Shown: positions 24,301-35,997 of the stretch, in pieces
How positions within the stretch are numbered: position 1 is the first letter of the stretch
Layout of the letters: each line of letters begins with the position of its first letter
Assembly: GCA_903813345.2 (NCBI GenBank)
Contig: CAIIXF020000002.1
Span: 1 to 62,000, forward strand
DNA length: 62,000 nucleotides
Source of the DNA: Owenia fusiformis
Taxonomy: Eukaryota; Annelida; Polychaeta; Sabellida; Oweniidae
Direction of reading: 5' to 3'
Program-made: the position numbers and the translations under genes
Notes under the pieces: model-generated
What the model was told of the DNA's origin: nothing
What the model saw: only the letters and a program-made list of their open reading frames with translations
Databases searched by the model: none

Positions 24301-27300
24301 AGAATGGTTCTATTTCTGTTCTATTCAACGGTTTGAACGGTTTCCAAACTCTGTACTGACTATGCAATTTTGACTCACATCTATAATAGTTTGTTTGTTG
24401 TGATGTTTAACCCAACTTCAACTTACTAAAAACTTACTAAACCCAAATTAAATAATCACAAGGCTGACTGGAATTTATGCATCAAACTCACATTTTAACA
24501 GTTATCAAAATGTTAAGGTTTGAAACACTTGTGCGTCTGATGGTCAATGTATTTTTCTATCTGATTTTTGTCATTGATTTTTCTGATCAGATCATTTTGA
24601 TGAGAAATGAAAGTTTCATTAATATAAAAATTAAAAACCAACTTATTGAAATACATGTAAATGAAAAATAAAAAATATTGGTTATATTTTAATATATAAA
24701 ACATTGTTTATATACATTATACAGAGGCGAAGTCAACATGCAATCAGGGGTGGCATTTTAGAATATCCCGACAACTAGTGGGCAGAGCGATTTTATACAT
24801 TTAAAGCTTTAATATTCCTCAAATTTATGCTATTCTTTGTTTCGTATGTGGTGGCTACTCCTATTTATTTAATTATAATTTTGTCACTAGTGGCTACTCA
24901 TATATTTATTTAACCCTCAAACGGTTTCTGGGGTTTGAACATTCTTTGCAAAATCAGAAATACTTATTTAATCTACATAAAATTCCACCTAATTCTCAAT
25001 GTATTCACTTCCTTTCAGATAAAACAAACCAGATGTAAATCGCATGATAACTTTTTGTAGTACAAAGAACATCACTATCACAAAAATTATATTCAAATAA
25101 TATACTGTTATATATAAATGCTGTCAAGTGCTAAAAAATGCCCCCGTTCCTGTGTGATTAGGTTTACTCATATTTTCTTGCATCAAATAAATATAGTACA
25201 TATCGTTGTGAATTTTGAAATTTAATATCATATAAAGGAGCCTGGGCTCAATGACCTACTTGGATAGATCTCAGTGAGAAGGGTCTCATTTCTCATATAC
25301 CTGAAAGGGATTATATTTTTAATTGCTCCCCTCACTCTGTACTTTCACTGACTTCGTAATTTATTGTTTTACTAATTCAATAACCTTGAATGACAATTAT
25401 TGACCCAACGAGCAGTATACCTGGAATATCTTTTTAATTATTTTCCTCGCTCTGTCCTTTTACTGACTTTGTAATTTATTGTTTTACTCATTCTAAGTCC
25501 CTGACATAGAATGAGTAACCTCATAGAATGTTAACCTCATTGAGCCGCATGAGGAAAGATCAGCTTTTGTTATGAAGATGATTAATTGTTTAATATTTTA
25601 TTTGACTCACTAGATCCTACTGTAATTGTAGTCACTTTTCAGCCTAGGTTTTGTGGATGCAAGATGTATTATTTTTGCAACTATTTTTGGATTAAACTTC
25701 GAAATTATGCTATTTTTGAATTGGAAGATACCATCTCGCAATTACGATTTCATGATTCAAGGCGAAATATTTATGGAAGTGGTCAGTCATGGTCACCGAC
25801 CATGACATACCACACGCCTTCTGTTTGAGTCAGTTTACGCCCAACTTACTAAAAGATGAACATACTCTCACAAGTTCTCTTGATAGTAAAATAAAGTATA
25901 TGAATAAAACAAAATATAAAATAGTCAGTTGGTTAATATAAAGGATGTAAGACCTTTTATAACATTATTAATAAAACTATGAGTAATGAGTATTAAGTAA
26001 AAGACTTTATCATTCTTTACAAAATTAGATTTAATAATGCATTGGACCGATGGTGTTTGGCATTGCTGAATTTTTCAGAGGTGATCAGGTTCATTATGCA
26101 TGGACATGTTTTAAGTATTTGGGAGATAATATCTGTCGGTCCCCGTACATTGCGAGACATAAATACATGTCAAGGAGTTAAAAATATGTATGGTTACAAG
26201 TAAATTATAAACTATCGCATGTATCGTTAAAAGTGATATGACTGAATTTTGATAATATCGCTAGGCCTATAGTATCAACGATAGTCATACATCTAAGTTT
26301 AATTTTATCATTGGCTTCACTCTTGCACATTAGTTAAGCCATCGAGACGACATTAAGGCCAATCACAAATCGAAACATCAAATAAACTTCAAATGTCCAC
26401 TGTGATGACACTTTCAGACCTATTGCGGGAACAAGAGTAAATTATGTTTTAAAAACCAGTAACGCGATCAATGCCAATTCAGAATTAACTTGTGGACCAG
26501 AGTGGATCAGTTACTATGAATAATTGCAATAAGTAGAGCTATTAGTGTAATATACACTGATCACATTTCAATACGATTTAAAGATTTTTAAGATAAGAAG
26601 ACTACCCTGAAAATAGGGACATACAGGTATTTTATTTATATACGTTTCGTATTAACTTAGTCTTGCTACAAGACGTTGGATCCCCGCTTATATATTTCAC
26701 ATAGGGAATGTGTCATTGGTCGCTCGCTTGTTTTGCGATCGTCTATTTGTACTTTTTTTACTCTTATTCCAGACATCTCCAGTCTCAAAAGATAGGCAAA
26801 GTCAACGTTCGATCAACCCCGTAGGGGCCAGTGGAGAAACAGATCTTGCGGTCAAGGCGCAACTTATTGGTATGCTAATAGTTTCAATCATTTTATTTGA
26901 TGTTAGCAACGCATATAATGATTAATCAACTCATCGAAATACGTATACACTTTACAAATACACATTGGTATTCCTAAATGATTTTAAGATAATCAGAGAG
27001 AACACTTTTTGAAAAGAACGATAACATTATCATTACTGTATATTTGTACTGAGTCAGATTTTGAAGTTTTATCTCCTTGAAATTTTAACTTCGGTTATTT
27101 CCCATTTGGTCAATGCATACCATTGGTCTTACACATTTGAAAATAGCTGCCTAGCTGCAGTCTATAATAATTTTGTTCAACTCTGTTTAGGTGACTTCAT
27201 CACAGTCCCAATTAGATGTTTGGAGTCTCCATCTGATGTGAACCGGGTACGAGACTTGCACAGTTCACAGGTGGAAAAGATCAGAAAATCAATTGAAGCT

Positions 27301-30300
27301 AGGCCAGATGCCAGCTTCACCATTATGCTGGGGAACATCACATCATCCGTTCCCATAGACAAAGCAGCTGTGGAGGAAGGGCTGCACACGGTTGAAGTGA
27401 TAGGAGGAAATCACACTTTGGCTGCCCTCAAAGAACTCCATTTGAAAGATGGGTGCAGTGATGAGTCAAAATTTAGCAAATGGTGCATTAAGGTATACTA
27501 AATTTATATGATATTGAATATCAAATCGCAATGCCTTTTGCAATTCTAATTCTAAAAATAATAGAGTGAAAAATGTTAACATGTAAATATAACGTGTATT
27601 TTATTGATTTTATTCATATTTTAAATGTTAAAAGAGTATACTGGTCTTATAGCTGACATATGAGATTTAATGTAATCCACAGGTGTACTGGGGCTTGTCT
27701 AATACGCAGATCCTAAAACTTGGGATGGATCACAACGAGGTGATGGGGACACATCTAAAGAAAACTTATCCCGATATGGTTAAGCTTTTCAGAAGGCAGC
27801 TAGTGAAGATATTGGATACGGATATAATACCAGACGTATTGCCAAAAGAAGTTAACACGTTATGGCGGAATACGTTATGCTCAATTCTACGGATAGAGGT
27901 AACACTATGATTATATAGCTACCGTAAACGACAATCTTAATTACAATAAAAGATTATGGTATCTAAGATGTTGCACTCATACTTATCTATTATTTTAATA
28001 ACCAATAAAAATGCATTATGCAACCAATATTCAGTATTATATGTACAGGTAGTGTTTTATGTTATAATTTACAATTGGATGTTGTATTTTAAGGACAAAC
28101 AGAAGCTCGCAAGTAGTTACCAAAACTACACGCGAATTGCCGAGCTACCCAATGACAAATGGAACGCTGTCAATACGTTTATGAACAAATGGGAGAGGGG
28201 GGAAATTAAATCACAACCATCTGGCCAAATGAAGCAGACATCAATGATAAATGTAACAAAAGACTGCTGGCAACACGTTGTTAAGGCCAACAATGGTGAA
28301 ATGACATACAAAGAATTCCTTGCTGTCAAGAAACCGGGCCAGAAAAAAAGGTTGGTGTAAGTAGTCTCATCAGAATGCAATAATCTAGATATATGGTGAT
28401 TTTAACCTTGCCAGAGGATATAAGTATAAATCAAAACATTTCGTATACTGTATTTATAAGTCCCCTTCGTGTATCTAGCCGCGGATTGTAAGCGCAAAGC
28501 ACAATTTGTATCAAGTTCATCGATGTATCCATGTACAGGGTGGTCAAAAAATGGAAACCCTGCATTTTCCTTATATCTTTGTCACTTTAAGGATTTACTC
28601 CCTGATATATCACACATTTGTGCATCATTCAATTTCCTACCACCCTACAATATTTCATGACCATCAGACTGATAGTCACAATTTTACAGCACTTTGAATA
28701 GCATGCTTCAGATTTGGCCATTGTAGCGCTGAAGGCAAAACAGCACAGTTGTCAATGATCCGAATGCATTCCTTAGCAGGTATGGCCTGAATGACACAAA
28801 TGATCTCACTTTTGAGGTTTGCAATTGTCCTGAGGTCATTCTCATATACTCTATCTCTATCATATCCCAACAGGAAGGGACAATTTAGACGATGAATACA
28901 GGTTTCCCCACAGCGCAAAAGTGGCCACTGGGCATGTTCTTTAAAGTACTGTAACATTGTGACTATCAATCTGATGGTCATGAAATAAAGTAGGCTGGTA
29001 GGAAATTAAATGATGTACAAAAGTGTAAAACATCAGGGAGTTATTTTTCAAAATGACAAAGATATGAGGAAAATGGTATTAGGGTTTCCATTTTTTTGAC
29101 CACCCTGTATTTCAGATCAAATGCTTCTTTAGCGGCACAGTATACGATGGAAGAAGGCCTGGATGACAGTCGCGAGTGTATTGATAATGGCAGACAACTG
29201 GTAAATGTTATCAAGTATCCTAGCATACCATAGTGACAATTTACAACCGGACAAATTATGCTGGACTTTTCAATTTTTTTTACTGAAACGTCCTGTTTTT
29301 ATTCTTATTAATTTAAAGATGCACACAAACACGAAATAGTACTATTGGATCGGTTGTTCGCATGTTGAAATTTAGGTTTACATCCGAGGTCTGATATAAC
29401 GGTTCTCCATTAATATTGAATTAGTTCTTGTAAAAATCGCATCGAACACTCTACCTTTACTTCTTGTGCATAAATTTATGTTTAGGACAGTGTTATTATT
29501 TTAAAACAGACAGATGTAATTGGAAAGTTTAATCATGGACTTTCTGTACCGGTATGTCCATGGTTCAACAAGATAAATTGTATTTCCTTTTATGTTGATA
29601 AGTACAGCTCGGTACATAGACCTTTACAATTGTAAAATGCATATATTTCAGAGCGACTACGTCAATCAATCAATCGGGAAGGGTGCCATAGATAAACAGG
29701 TGCATGATATTCAGTCTGAGCTAAAGAAGAAAGAAGCTACCGTCAGAAAGGTAAGCATTGCATAGTAAGGTACATATTCTTGAAATCCTTTTGAAAGATA
29801 GGAGAAGAAAACTTTTAAACCTATACATGTTGTGAGAACAGTGTTTACTTGCATTTATTAATATATATTGTTAACAAGGCTAACGCTATATGCAATTTAT
29901 TAGGATAAACATTATATTTACAGTAATGTGCAAGTTCATCTCTCTGGTTTATATACATCGAAACAACCTTATTCTTTACTTCAGATTATATGTTTCATTT
30001 CATCGAGACTTTCGACTTTTATCTCCTAGTCTTTTTCAAGATTCTAAAAATATAATACATTTACATATTTTACAGTTAGAGGAACAGGTAGATGCAGCAT
30101 TAGCAAGGGCGCGTACTGCAGAAAATCTAGCCAGTGAGATGGAACTCAAGATGAACAAAGTCAAAGACAAGTATGAAAGGGTATGGTTAACCATTATTTT
30201 ACGAAAACGTAAGGATTCATACAAGAATGTGTGCATGTTTGATCCTCAGGGGTCGATACCATGTCGATGGCTAAACATTAAATTTCCAATTTATTAATTT

Positions 30301-33300
30301 GTTAGATACGTCTATTTAACTATGGTTTCAAAACTGTGGTACAGTACAGGTATATAGAATCAATCATACAAAATAAATAATCTAAAATGAGTAGATAAAA
30401 GTTAATATTTCTTAATGCATTCTCTCTTAAATTGATGCTTTCTAAAAATATATACCATGACAATTATCAACATATCTTGTTTTGTCATGTTCTGCCCTCA
30501 AACGTGTACATTGAAATGTTCATTATTTACAGCAAATTGATGAACTAAAAAGCCATCATACCGCAAAGGAGGCAGAATTGCGTAGGAAGCTGAAGGAAAA
30601 GTGTGAAAGTATGGAGAAGGAAGTTATACGCTATGCACAAACCGTGGCCTTGTTAGAGCAGAAGCTGCGACAGGTAATTGCCTTTTACTTCCTATGTTAT
30701 TTTTTGATCAAGTAAGGGCCAACTAGATGTTATGAAGTATATCTTCTGGGACGAGGGGTAATTGTAGTATTTTCCCAAAAGGCAAACGCGGAACTAATTC
30801 GTATGCCATGGGATTTTCGTTCAGATTGTTCTATACCTGACTGCATCAGGTATGATAACAAGAGAAGAAATAAAGGTAAAATATCTACTCCACAATCCCC
30901 CTACCTCCTGTTTGCCTGGACTTTTTGGTCATAGTCGCGAATCAGTTTAATTTAAAGTATTAAACGTAATTTAAAATAAGAAGAAATTATATCAAGTAGT
31001 ACTGCTGAACTTCTGATCATTTGCTTTTAATAAATCAATGTACCGTTCGATATATCTCATACAATTTACTGTTAGGGTATCTTGTTCCAAGTCTTCTCAA
31101 AGCAAGGTGGCCAGTAGGTCAGTTTAGTAAGTTGCTTTCTTGCTGGCAAATACTTTGTATGATAATCGTGATAATTTAATCCTAAAGTTCCACCCATCAA
31201 ACAGCCCTCCACAGCAATTGTCATTATCATTTATGATACTTGATTCTTGAAGTACTGAACAATATTATGAATTTAAATCAATATGACACTTGATGGGCCA
31301 TTTGCTATAGCATGTTCAAGGTTCAAAATTCAACATGACAATCAACTCTTGTAATAGCTTTGCTCATCTAAGTAGTTTGTTTGGGTAGGGGTGGAATTAG
31401 GAGTGATTTTGTAAATAACTATAATCTCGAAATGTTACGTGATGTTGATAAGTTCTGTTTTGACCCAAACGGAAGATTGATTTTTGTACTTTATTAGCTA
31501 CATATAATTATATTAGTTGCATAGACAGAGGATATTGAAGTTACTGTGTAAATATCATGCTTTAAAAGTGTCATTTGCAAATCAGTTTAAAAATATATTC
31601 TGATGACCCGTTTTATTCACTGTATATAAATGGAATTGTTATTCTTGATCAATAACCTAGCCTTGCCCCAAGTCTCTTTTACTTATCTTGATTTCTATTA
31701 TGACCGCCTTGTACCAAAGAGAAAGCCACGTGCTTTACCGACAGTTTGTTTATGTCGGTGATTTTGACCAATAGCACGCGATCTTTCAATGTCTAAATAT
31801 AGGTTACAAACACACGAGGTAATGCTAATGTCGATTTTGCTCCAATCAGCAAGTTAGTATCTGAACCTTTGATAATGGCATTGTGGGAAGTCCTACCTCG
31901 CTTTACTATCATCAGCTTTGAAAACTGAAAATGACCCTTGTAAAATTGATAAACGTTTTATTTGCTAAATATAATTGAAAGTAATTTGAATGTATTTTGA
32001 ATATTGAACCGATTTAATTTAATATCAGAGAGTTGATGACTGATCAGTTCACATATAAACACTTATAGTTATGCTGTAAAAAGGATAATGAAAAGTAATT
32101 ATGTTTCTGGTGAATGCGTTTTATTTGTAAGGAGATACCTGGATTCGCAGACTGCAAGCATGCCGCATGGTTTTTATAACTTCACAACCGCATGGCGAAC
32201 ACGTGGATTTATTTATTGATTTTGTATACGACTACCGCTATTGGCTAATGCTATAGCGCACGCGTAATAGTTGGTGCATAATTTATCATAATAACAGTGG
32301 AGACCTATCGGATTACACAAGGCGGTAATAATTCAAGATCAGATAAAGTAAAAAAATACCGACTTGGGGCAAGGCTATCAATAACCCAATACACATCATT
32401 TCTTAGGTATAACATGTACACGTGTCTCCAGGCCTATGACATTAATTTATCATTTTTAACTTCCAGATGAGAGAAAATACAACCACCCCCATCGAAGATA
32501 CTCTTACAGTCACTTCTATTCCAGAGGATGATGATGCCCTATCTGTAGAAATACCTTACGGTAATAATCTAATCACTTTTCTGATATTTCCCAAAATATT
32601 TGTCAATGAAACGTGTGACGACAAAAAAGACAATGGGTGTTATGAAGCATGCACAAGCCAATGGTTAGTTATTTGGTCACGCAGCTTCGAATAACTAGAC
32701 TGATGATATATCTGATTCATAAAACACATGCAAATATATACTTTGTGCTGATAATGTAGTCTCAGGGAGAATTGTGTAAAATATATCAACATTTCAATCA
32801 CAATAATACTGTACCCAGGAGCAGCAAACCTGCAATTGAATGCGTAACAGGTTTATATGATACGGTAACTTAACATTCAAGAGTAGAGTAATTGATGCTT
32901 TATTATGCTTTATTTACTAACTGCATCAATTGTGCATGCCTATTACATGTGATAATAACAATAACAATACAAATCATATTTTACAGAGTCCCATAGGAAA
33001 CTAGGCCAAACTAAGAGAAACGTCCCTGGAGAGATATATGGGACATGTACGTGAGTTTTATTCGTTCATTCAGAACAACTAATGTCTTTGAATCATAATT
33101 CTTTAATTTAATATTTTCAAAAATGATGATATTATACTAACTAGTATTTCGATGAGTTCTGTGGGGATTTTTCTTGGTTAGCTCCGCGGAAAATGTCACA
33201 TTGATTTATTATTATTAATTTTTTGTTACAAGGTGCGCCAGAAGATGCTAAGAGGAGGCAAACAGAAAAAATTGACCAACAGGTGAGTGAATTTACGTTT

Positions 33301-34486
33301 TAAAAGAAGAACTTAAGGTCTAAATATGTATTCTGAAAACCTTCTAGCGTTGGAAAACGTTCACGCAGTATATAATAAGAATACTTGACTAAGCAAGCCG
33401 CATAATAATTTAGCTTATTTCGTATATTACAGCTATATTAACAAAATATGAATGTCCGGTAAATAGTGTAGCTGTTTTTATGTGTGATCATTCATATGTA
33501 TATGGTAAGCCTTATTTCACATATGTAAAATGAACAATCATAAAATGCAATTTCATTTATTTATAGGCTACAAACAGCAGCGCGGAGCCACAGAGGAAAA
33601 GATACAGAGATGTATGTCCATATTTAGTTTACTCTGTTAATTTCCTTCAATTAATGATGATTAATGTTAAGATTTACACCAACAAATTATGTAGAATGAT
33701 GAAAATGTATATAATGATCCTTGATATAAATAACAGAACACAAAATAATCTCGATGTTGTATATTGATTAAAGGTTAAATCTGAAATCATTAAGGATTAA
33801 TTTCAAGGTTAAAATCACATTAACTATAACACTTTTAATGGAATATTTGAAAACACTTTCGAACGCGTGAAATCGCGTCCATAATTTAAGACTAGCCTAC
33901 TAGAGATTGAAATATGCTGCGATCTATATAACTTTTAAAAATGATATTTTTTATAATAACTTAAGTTCATCAACTTAATAGTAAAATGTTTTATTATCGA
34001 CGTTTCCCTAATCATCCAACTAGCTTTATCAAGATTACATTTAAAGTGGAAGTACACAGTTATATTATTTATGACGTAATAAATAATAAAACATTTTACT
34101 CTGAAATTGATGAACTTAAGTTAATATTTATATATCACCAGAGTGATAAATCTACACAGAAAATATATTTTTTATATTTATAGGTCATCTGTGCTAGGTG
34201 GCAGAGCGAAGTCTTTCTTGGAGTAAAGGAACGTGATACAGTATTTTATTGCAAGCAGGCACTTTCAACTATCAGTGATTTTAACAGTCTTATGAGGATA
34301 ACAAAGAAAATGAGAGTAATTAATAGAGGGGATTTCGCCAAGATTGGTGAGGGAATACCCGATAATCATTATTTTGTCGTACAAGATAGATACCTCGATG
34401 CTCCAAAGAACAACTTGGTTATTCTTTTAAAAGAAAGTGAAGAACAAGTGTTATCATACCTCTCGTCTCTTGTAGCACAATTTTAA
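21321..34486 (+). CDS. ParB/sulfiredoxin-like domain protein with coiled coils, 16 exons, about 753 aa
   Basis: Exons: 21321-21491, 21929-22091, 22272-22345, 26773-26869, 27191-27492, 27683-27898, 28094-28350, 29116-29200, 29652-29750, 30076-30180, 30533-30673, 32467-32560, 32987-33046, 33233-33282, 33567-33611, 34184-34486. All junctions are GT-AG and phases agree throughout. Exon 5 (residues about 170-269) has ParB/Srx-like landmarks: VPIRCLESPSDVNRVRDLH, a HSSQVEKIRKSI helix, and EVIGGNHTLAALKEL, which resembles the GGxHRxxA box of ParB and sulfiredoxin. Residues about 490-570 (ELKKKE, EEQVDAALARARTAENLASE, RRKLKEKCESMEKE) are coiled coil. The last 100 residues form an unrecognised domain. 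An alternative start is Met12, which has a better context (AACATGG). A candidate AATAAA lies at 34549. A DNA-binding or nuclease role is inference from the fold. Confidence 0.82.
23203..23600 (-). pseudogene. 3' fragment of a LINE (non-LTR retrotransposon) ORF2
   Basis: The minus-strand frame gives about 130 residues including CVVCNRFEIETIDHFIMRCP. This is the CxxC...ETxxHFxxxCP zinc-binding tail found at the C-terminus of many LINE reverse-transcriptase proteins, followed by a helical region. No reverse-transcriptase or endonuclease domain is present, so this is a 5'-truncated, dead copy. It lies in the intron between exons 3 and 4 of the ParB-like gene, opposite in direction. Confidence 0.72.
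25290..25510. repeat. Imperfect direct duplication, about 120-bp period
   Basis: The segment with GACTTCGTAATTTATTGTTT (near 25351) recurs as GACTTTGTAATTTATTGTTT (near 25465), with similar flanks (CTCTGTAC/CTCTGTCC, and TACCTGAAAG/TACCTGGAAT). Two copies are seen, and it is non-coding. Confidence 0.6.
25670..25980. repeat. Dispersed repeat, copy 2 (inverted relative to 12840-13100)
   Basis: Reverse-complement partner of 12840-13100, in the intron between exons 3 and 4 of the ParB-like gene. The reading frame at 25586-25828 is a by-product of this repeat, not a gene. Confidence 0.75.
27191..27492 (+). CDS. Exon 5 of the ParB-like gene: the ParB/Srx core
   Basis: This exon encodes about 100 residues with the order seen in ParB-N/sulfiredoxin folds: a basic strand with PIR, a helix that selects an index (SSQVEKIRKSIEARPD), a hydrophobic strand (FTIMLGNI), then IGGNHTLAALKEL. 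The ParB box has GNHT in place of the more common GxHR, so the usual Arg is missing. Whether it binds nucleotide or cuts DNA cannot be told from sequence alone. Confidence 0.72.
28536..29107 (-). mobile_element. Decayed Tc1/mariner element abutting exon 8
   Basis: The ends are CAGGGTGGTCAAAAAATGGA at 28536 and the inverse, TCCATTTTTTTGACCACCCTG, at 29107. TA flanks both sides (28534-28535 and 29108-29109). The minus-strand frame at 28676-28981 holds a decayed transposase C-terminus (for example YENDLRTIANLKSEIICVIQ). Only the bases TATTTCAG separate the right end from exon 8 of the ParB-like gene, so the transposon tip forms the tract just before the splice acceptor. Confidence 0.82.
31658..32377. 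mobile_element. Mutator-type MITE with 9-bp target duplication, 720 bp
   Basis: The ends TAGCCTTGCCCCAAGTC and the inverse GACTTGGGGCAAGGCTA extend into about 60 bp of imperfect arms. Exact 9-bp direct repeats TCAATAACC flank the element (31649-31657 and 32378-32386). A 9-bp duplication with long arms suggests the Mutator (MULE) group. No transposase is encoded. It lies in the intron between exons 11 and 12 of the ParB-like gene. Confidence 0.85.
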
Positions 34487-34548
34487 TGTCTTTGAACCTC
34501 TCGCCAAATTTTAAATCCTGGCTACGTCCGTGGACTACATAAATCACA

Positions 34549-34554
34549 AATAAA
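34549..34554 (+). promoter_or_regulatory. Polyadenylation signal AATAAA for the ParB-like gene
   Basis: AATAAA occurs about 60 bases after the stop codon of the ParB-like gene (stop ends at 34486), a normal position for a short 3' UTR that ends before the right end of the giant element. Confidence 0.5.
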
Positions 34555-34788
34555 ATATTTGGCACCCTCTCACAATCAAAAATCTATGACTTAATAAAAA
34601 TCTTTGCCAAAATTACTCACATAGTAGCAATGATGCGCCTAAACGGCCTAATGAAACAGTTACTTTACAATGTTCTTACCAGATAAAGAGTGAACTCGAA
34701 ATAATTTACTCTTGATTTATGTAGTCATTTTTATAATACTTAATTTTTACACATTAAATACATTGTCTGAATTGATGTTTTCTGTAAT

Positions 34789-34940
34789 TTTTGGCGAGGT
34801 ACTTGCCTCGCCTGCCTCTTGCCTGGCTACATGCCAGTGTATATTTGGTGAGGTAGTTGCCTCGCTTGCCTTATGCCTGGCTATATCCCAATGTATATTT
34901 GGTGAGGTAGTTGCCTAATGTCTAGCCATACCCAAGAAAA
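34789..34940. repeat. 54-bp tandem repeat, about 2.6 copies
   Basis: Units start at about 34789, 34843 and 34897 with TTTGGTGAGGTAGTTGCCTC-like sequence. The array lies between the 3' end of the ParB-like gene and the right end of the giant element. The frame at 34712-34918 is a by-product. Confidence 0.75.
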
Positions 34941-35009
34941 TATGTATTTGAAAATGGTTTATAAACAATTTGTAAATTCCAAGACATTTATAAACAGACG
35001 GTTTTGCTG

Positions 35010-35798
35010 TTTAACATAGAAATATTGTAACATTCTATATACACTGTGAGCTTGCCTCGTATAGAAATTTCTATACGAATAGTCATCGAGTATGCTATAG
35101 AAATTTCTATACAGGTTGACATTTCCCTAATATAGATATCTATATACATTGTTGACTTGCCTCGTATAGAAATTTCTATACGGACAGTTATCGGGTATGC
35201 TATAGAAATTTCTATACAGGCTGACATTTCCCTAATATAGATATCTCTACATACATTGTTGACTTGACTCGTATAGAAATTTCTATACGGACAGTTATCG
35301 GGTATGATAGAAATCCTAAAGTTACAGTGAATCACTCCCGTAGTAAAGATATTTCTTTATACATTGTCAGCTTGCCTCGTATAGAAATTTCTATACGAAC
35401 ATGTACAATTACTTTAGACATTTCTCTATATGTATACATTTCTAGACTTTAGAAATTTCTATACGAATGGGTAGCTTGTTTCGTATAGAAATTTCTATAC
35501 GGACAATTTCCGATCAGCTATAGACATTTCTATACATGCAGCCATTTCTCTTAAATAGAAATTTCTATAACAGACACATCGACTTTTTGATATATTTTTA
35601 GCTTTTATTGGCAGCAATAACTCAAATATTAACACTGGTGTACAAATATAAAATAAATGTTGTTATGCAATTTACTAATTGTCTATCTGAAATAAAGGAA
35701 ATCATTTCTAAAATTACAGTTTACAATGGTCTTTTTCTATTTTTTGACTGAAATAAAAGGAACAAATGGTTTTTTCCTTTATTAAATAGTCAGGACTT
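35010..35798 (-). repeat. Right terminal inverted repeat of the giant element
   Basis: This is the reverse-complement copy of the left end, with the palindrome array at 35060-35575 and the unique outer part at about 35580-35798. The terminal 32 bases are the same as the left terminus. Divergence elsewhere is moderate, so the insertion is not extremely recent or the ends tolerate change. Confidence 0.82.
35060..35575. repeat. Array of 16-bp palindromes TATAGAAATTTCTATA (right end)
   Basis: Exact copies begin at 35060, 35096, 35165, 35201, 35272, 35380 and 35483. Degenerate copies lie near 35450, 35518 and 35556. Pairs are again spaced 36 bp (35060/35096 and 35165/35201), with about 105-107 bp between successive pairs. 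ATAGATATCTAT-type palindromes lie in between, for example near 35137. Confidence 0.93.
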
Positions 35799-35802
35799 CA
35801 TT
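35799..35802. other. Candidate target-site duplication CATT, right copy
   Basis: This is the direct repeat of 4797-4800. It abuts the right terminus at 35798. Confidence 0.55.
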
Positions 35803-35997
35803 TTAATATTAAATATTTACGCGGTACAAGGAAAATATTGACTTTTCTTGAAAGGTTGCTTGTTAATGATTCTAGTATTAGTATACGACTGTAGGAAGAT
35901 GAATGGGGGGTGGAAATTGAAACGTCATTGAGCATAAAGTACTTCTATGACATCTCTATTCTGGCGACTCTCTCAGCAAGCATACTTTCTTACTTGC

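Larger units (their letters stand above)
4801..35798. mobile_element. Candidate giant (31 kb) terminal-inverted-repeat DNA transposon carrying two divergent genes
   Basis: The outermost bases of both ends are the same when read inward: AAGTCCTGACTATTTAATAA at 4801-4820 and, on the minus strand, from 35798 down. Identity runs through about the first 32 bases, and similarity continues for about 0.8 kb. The 4 bases CATT lie directly outside both ends (4797-4800 and 35799-35802), as expected for a target-site duplication. Inside are two complete head-to-head genes, a DUF7869-type protein (minus) and a ParB-like protein (plus), and nothing else that looks like a long gene. Younger transposons sit in the introns. 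The architecture resembles a cut-and-paste transposon, but far larger than usual and with intron-rich genes. I recognise no described superfamily with this gene pair. The alternative is two independent inverted copies of a 0.8-kb repeat that happen to bracket two host genes. Confidence 0.72.

Noticed and set aside
4801-35798. Maverick/Polinton or virus-like giant element
   Set aside because: Size and inverted ends would fit, but no DNA polymerase B, integrase, packaging ATPase, protease or capsid-like frame is present, and the genes are intron-rich.
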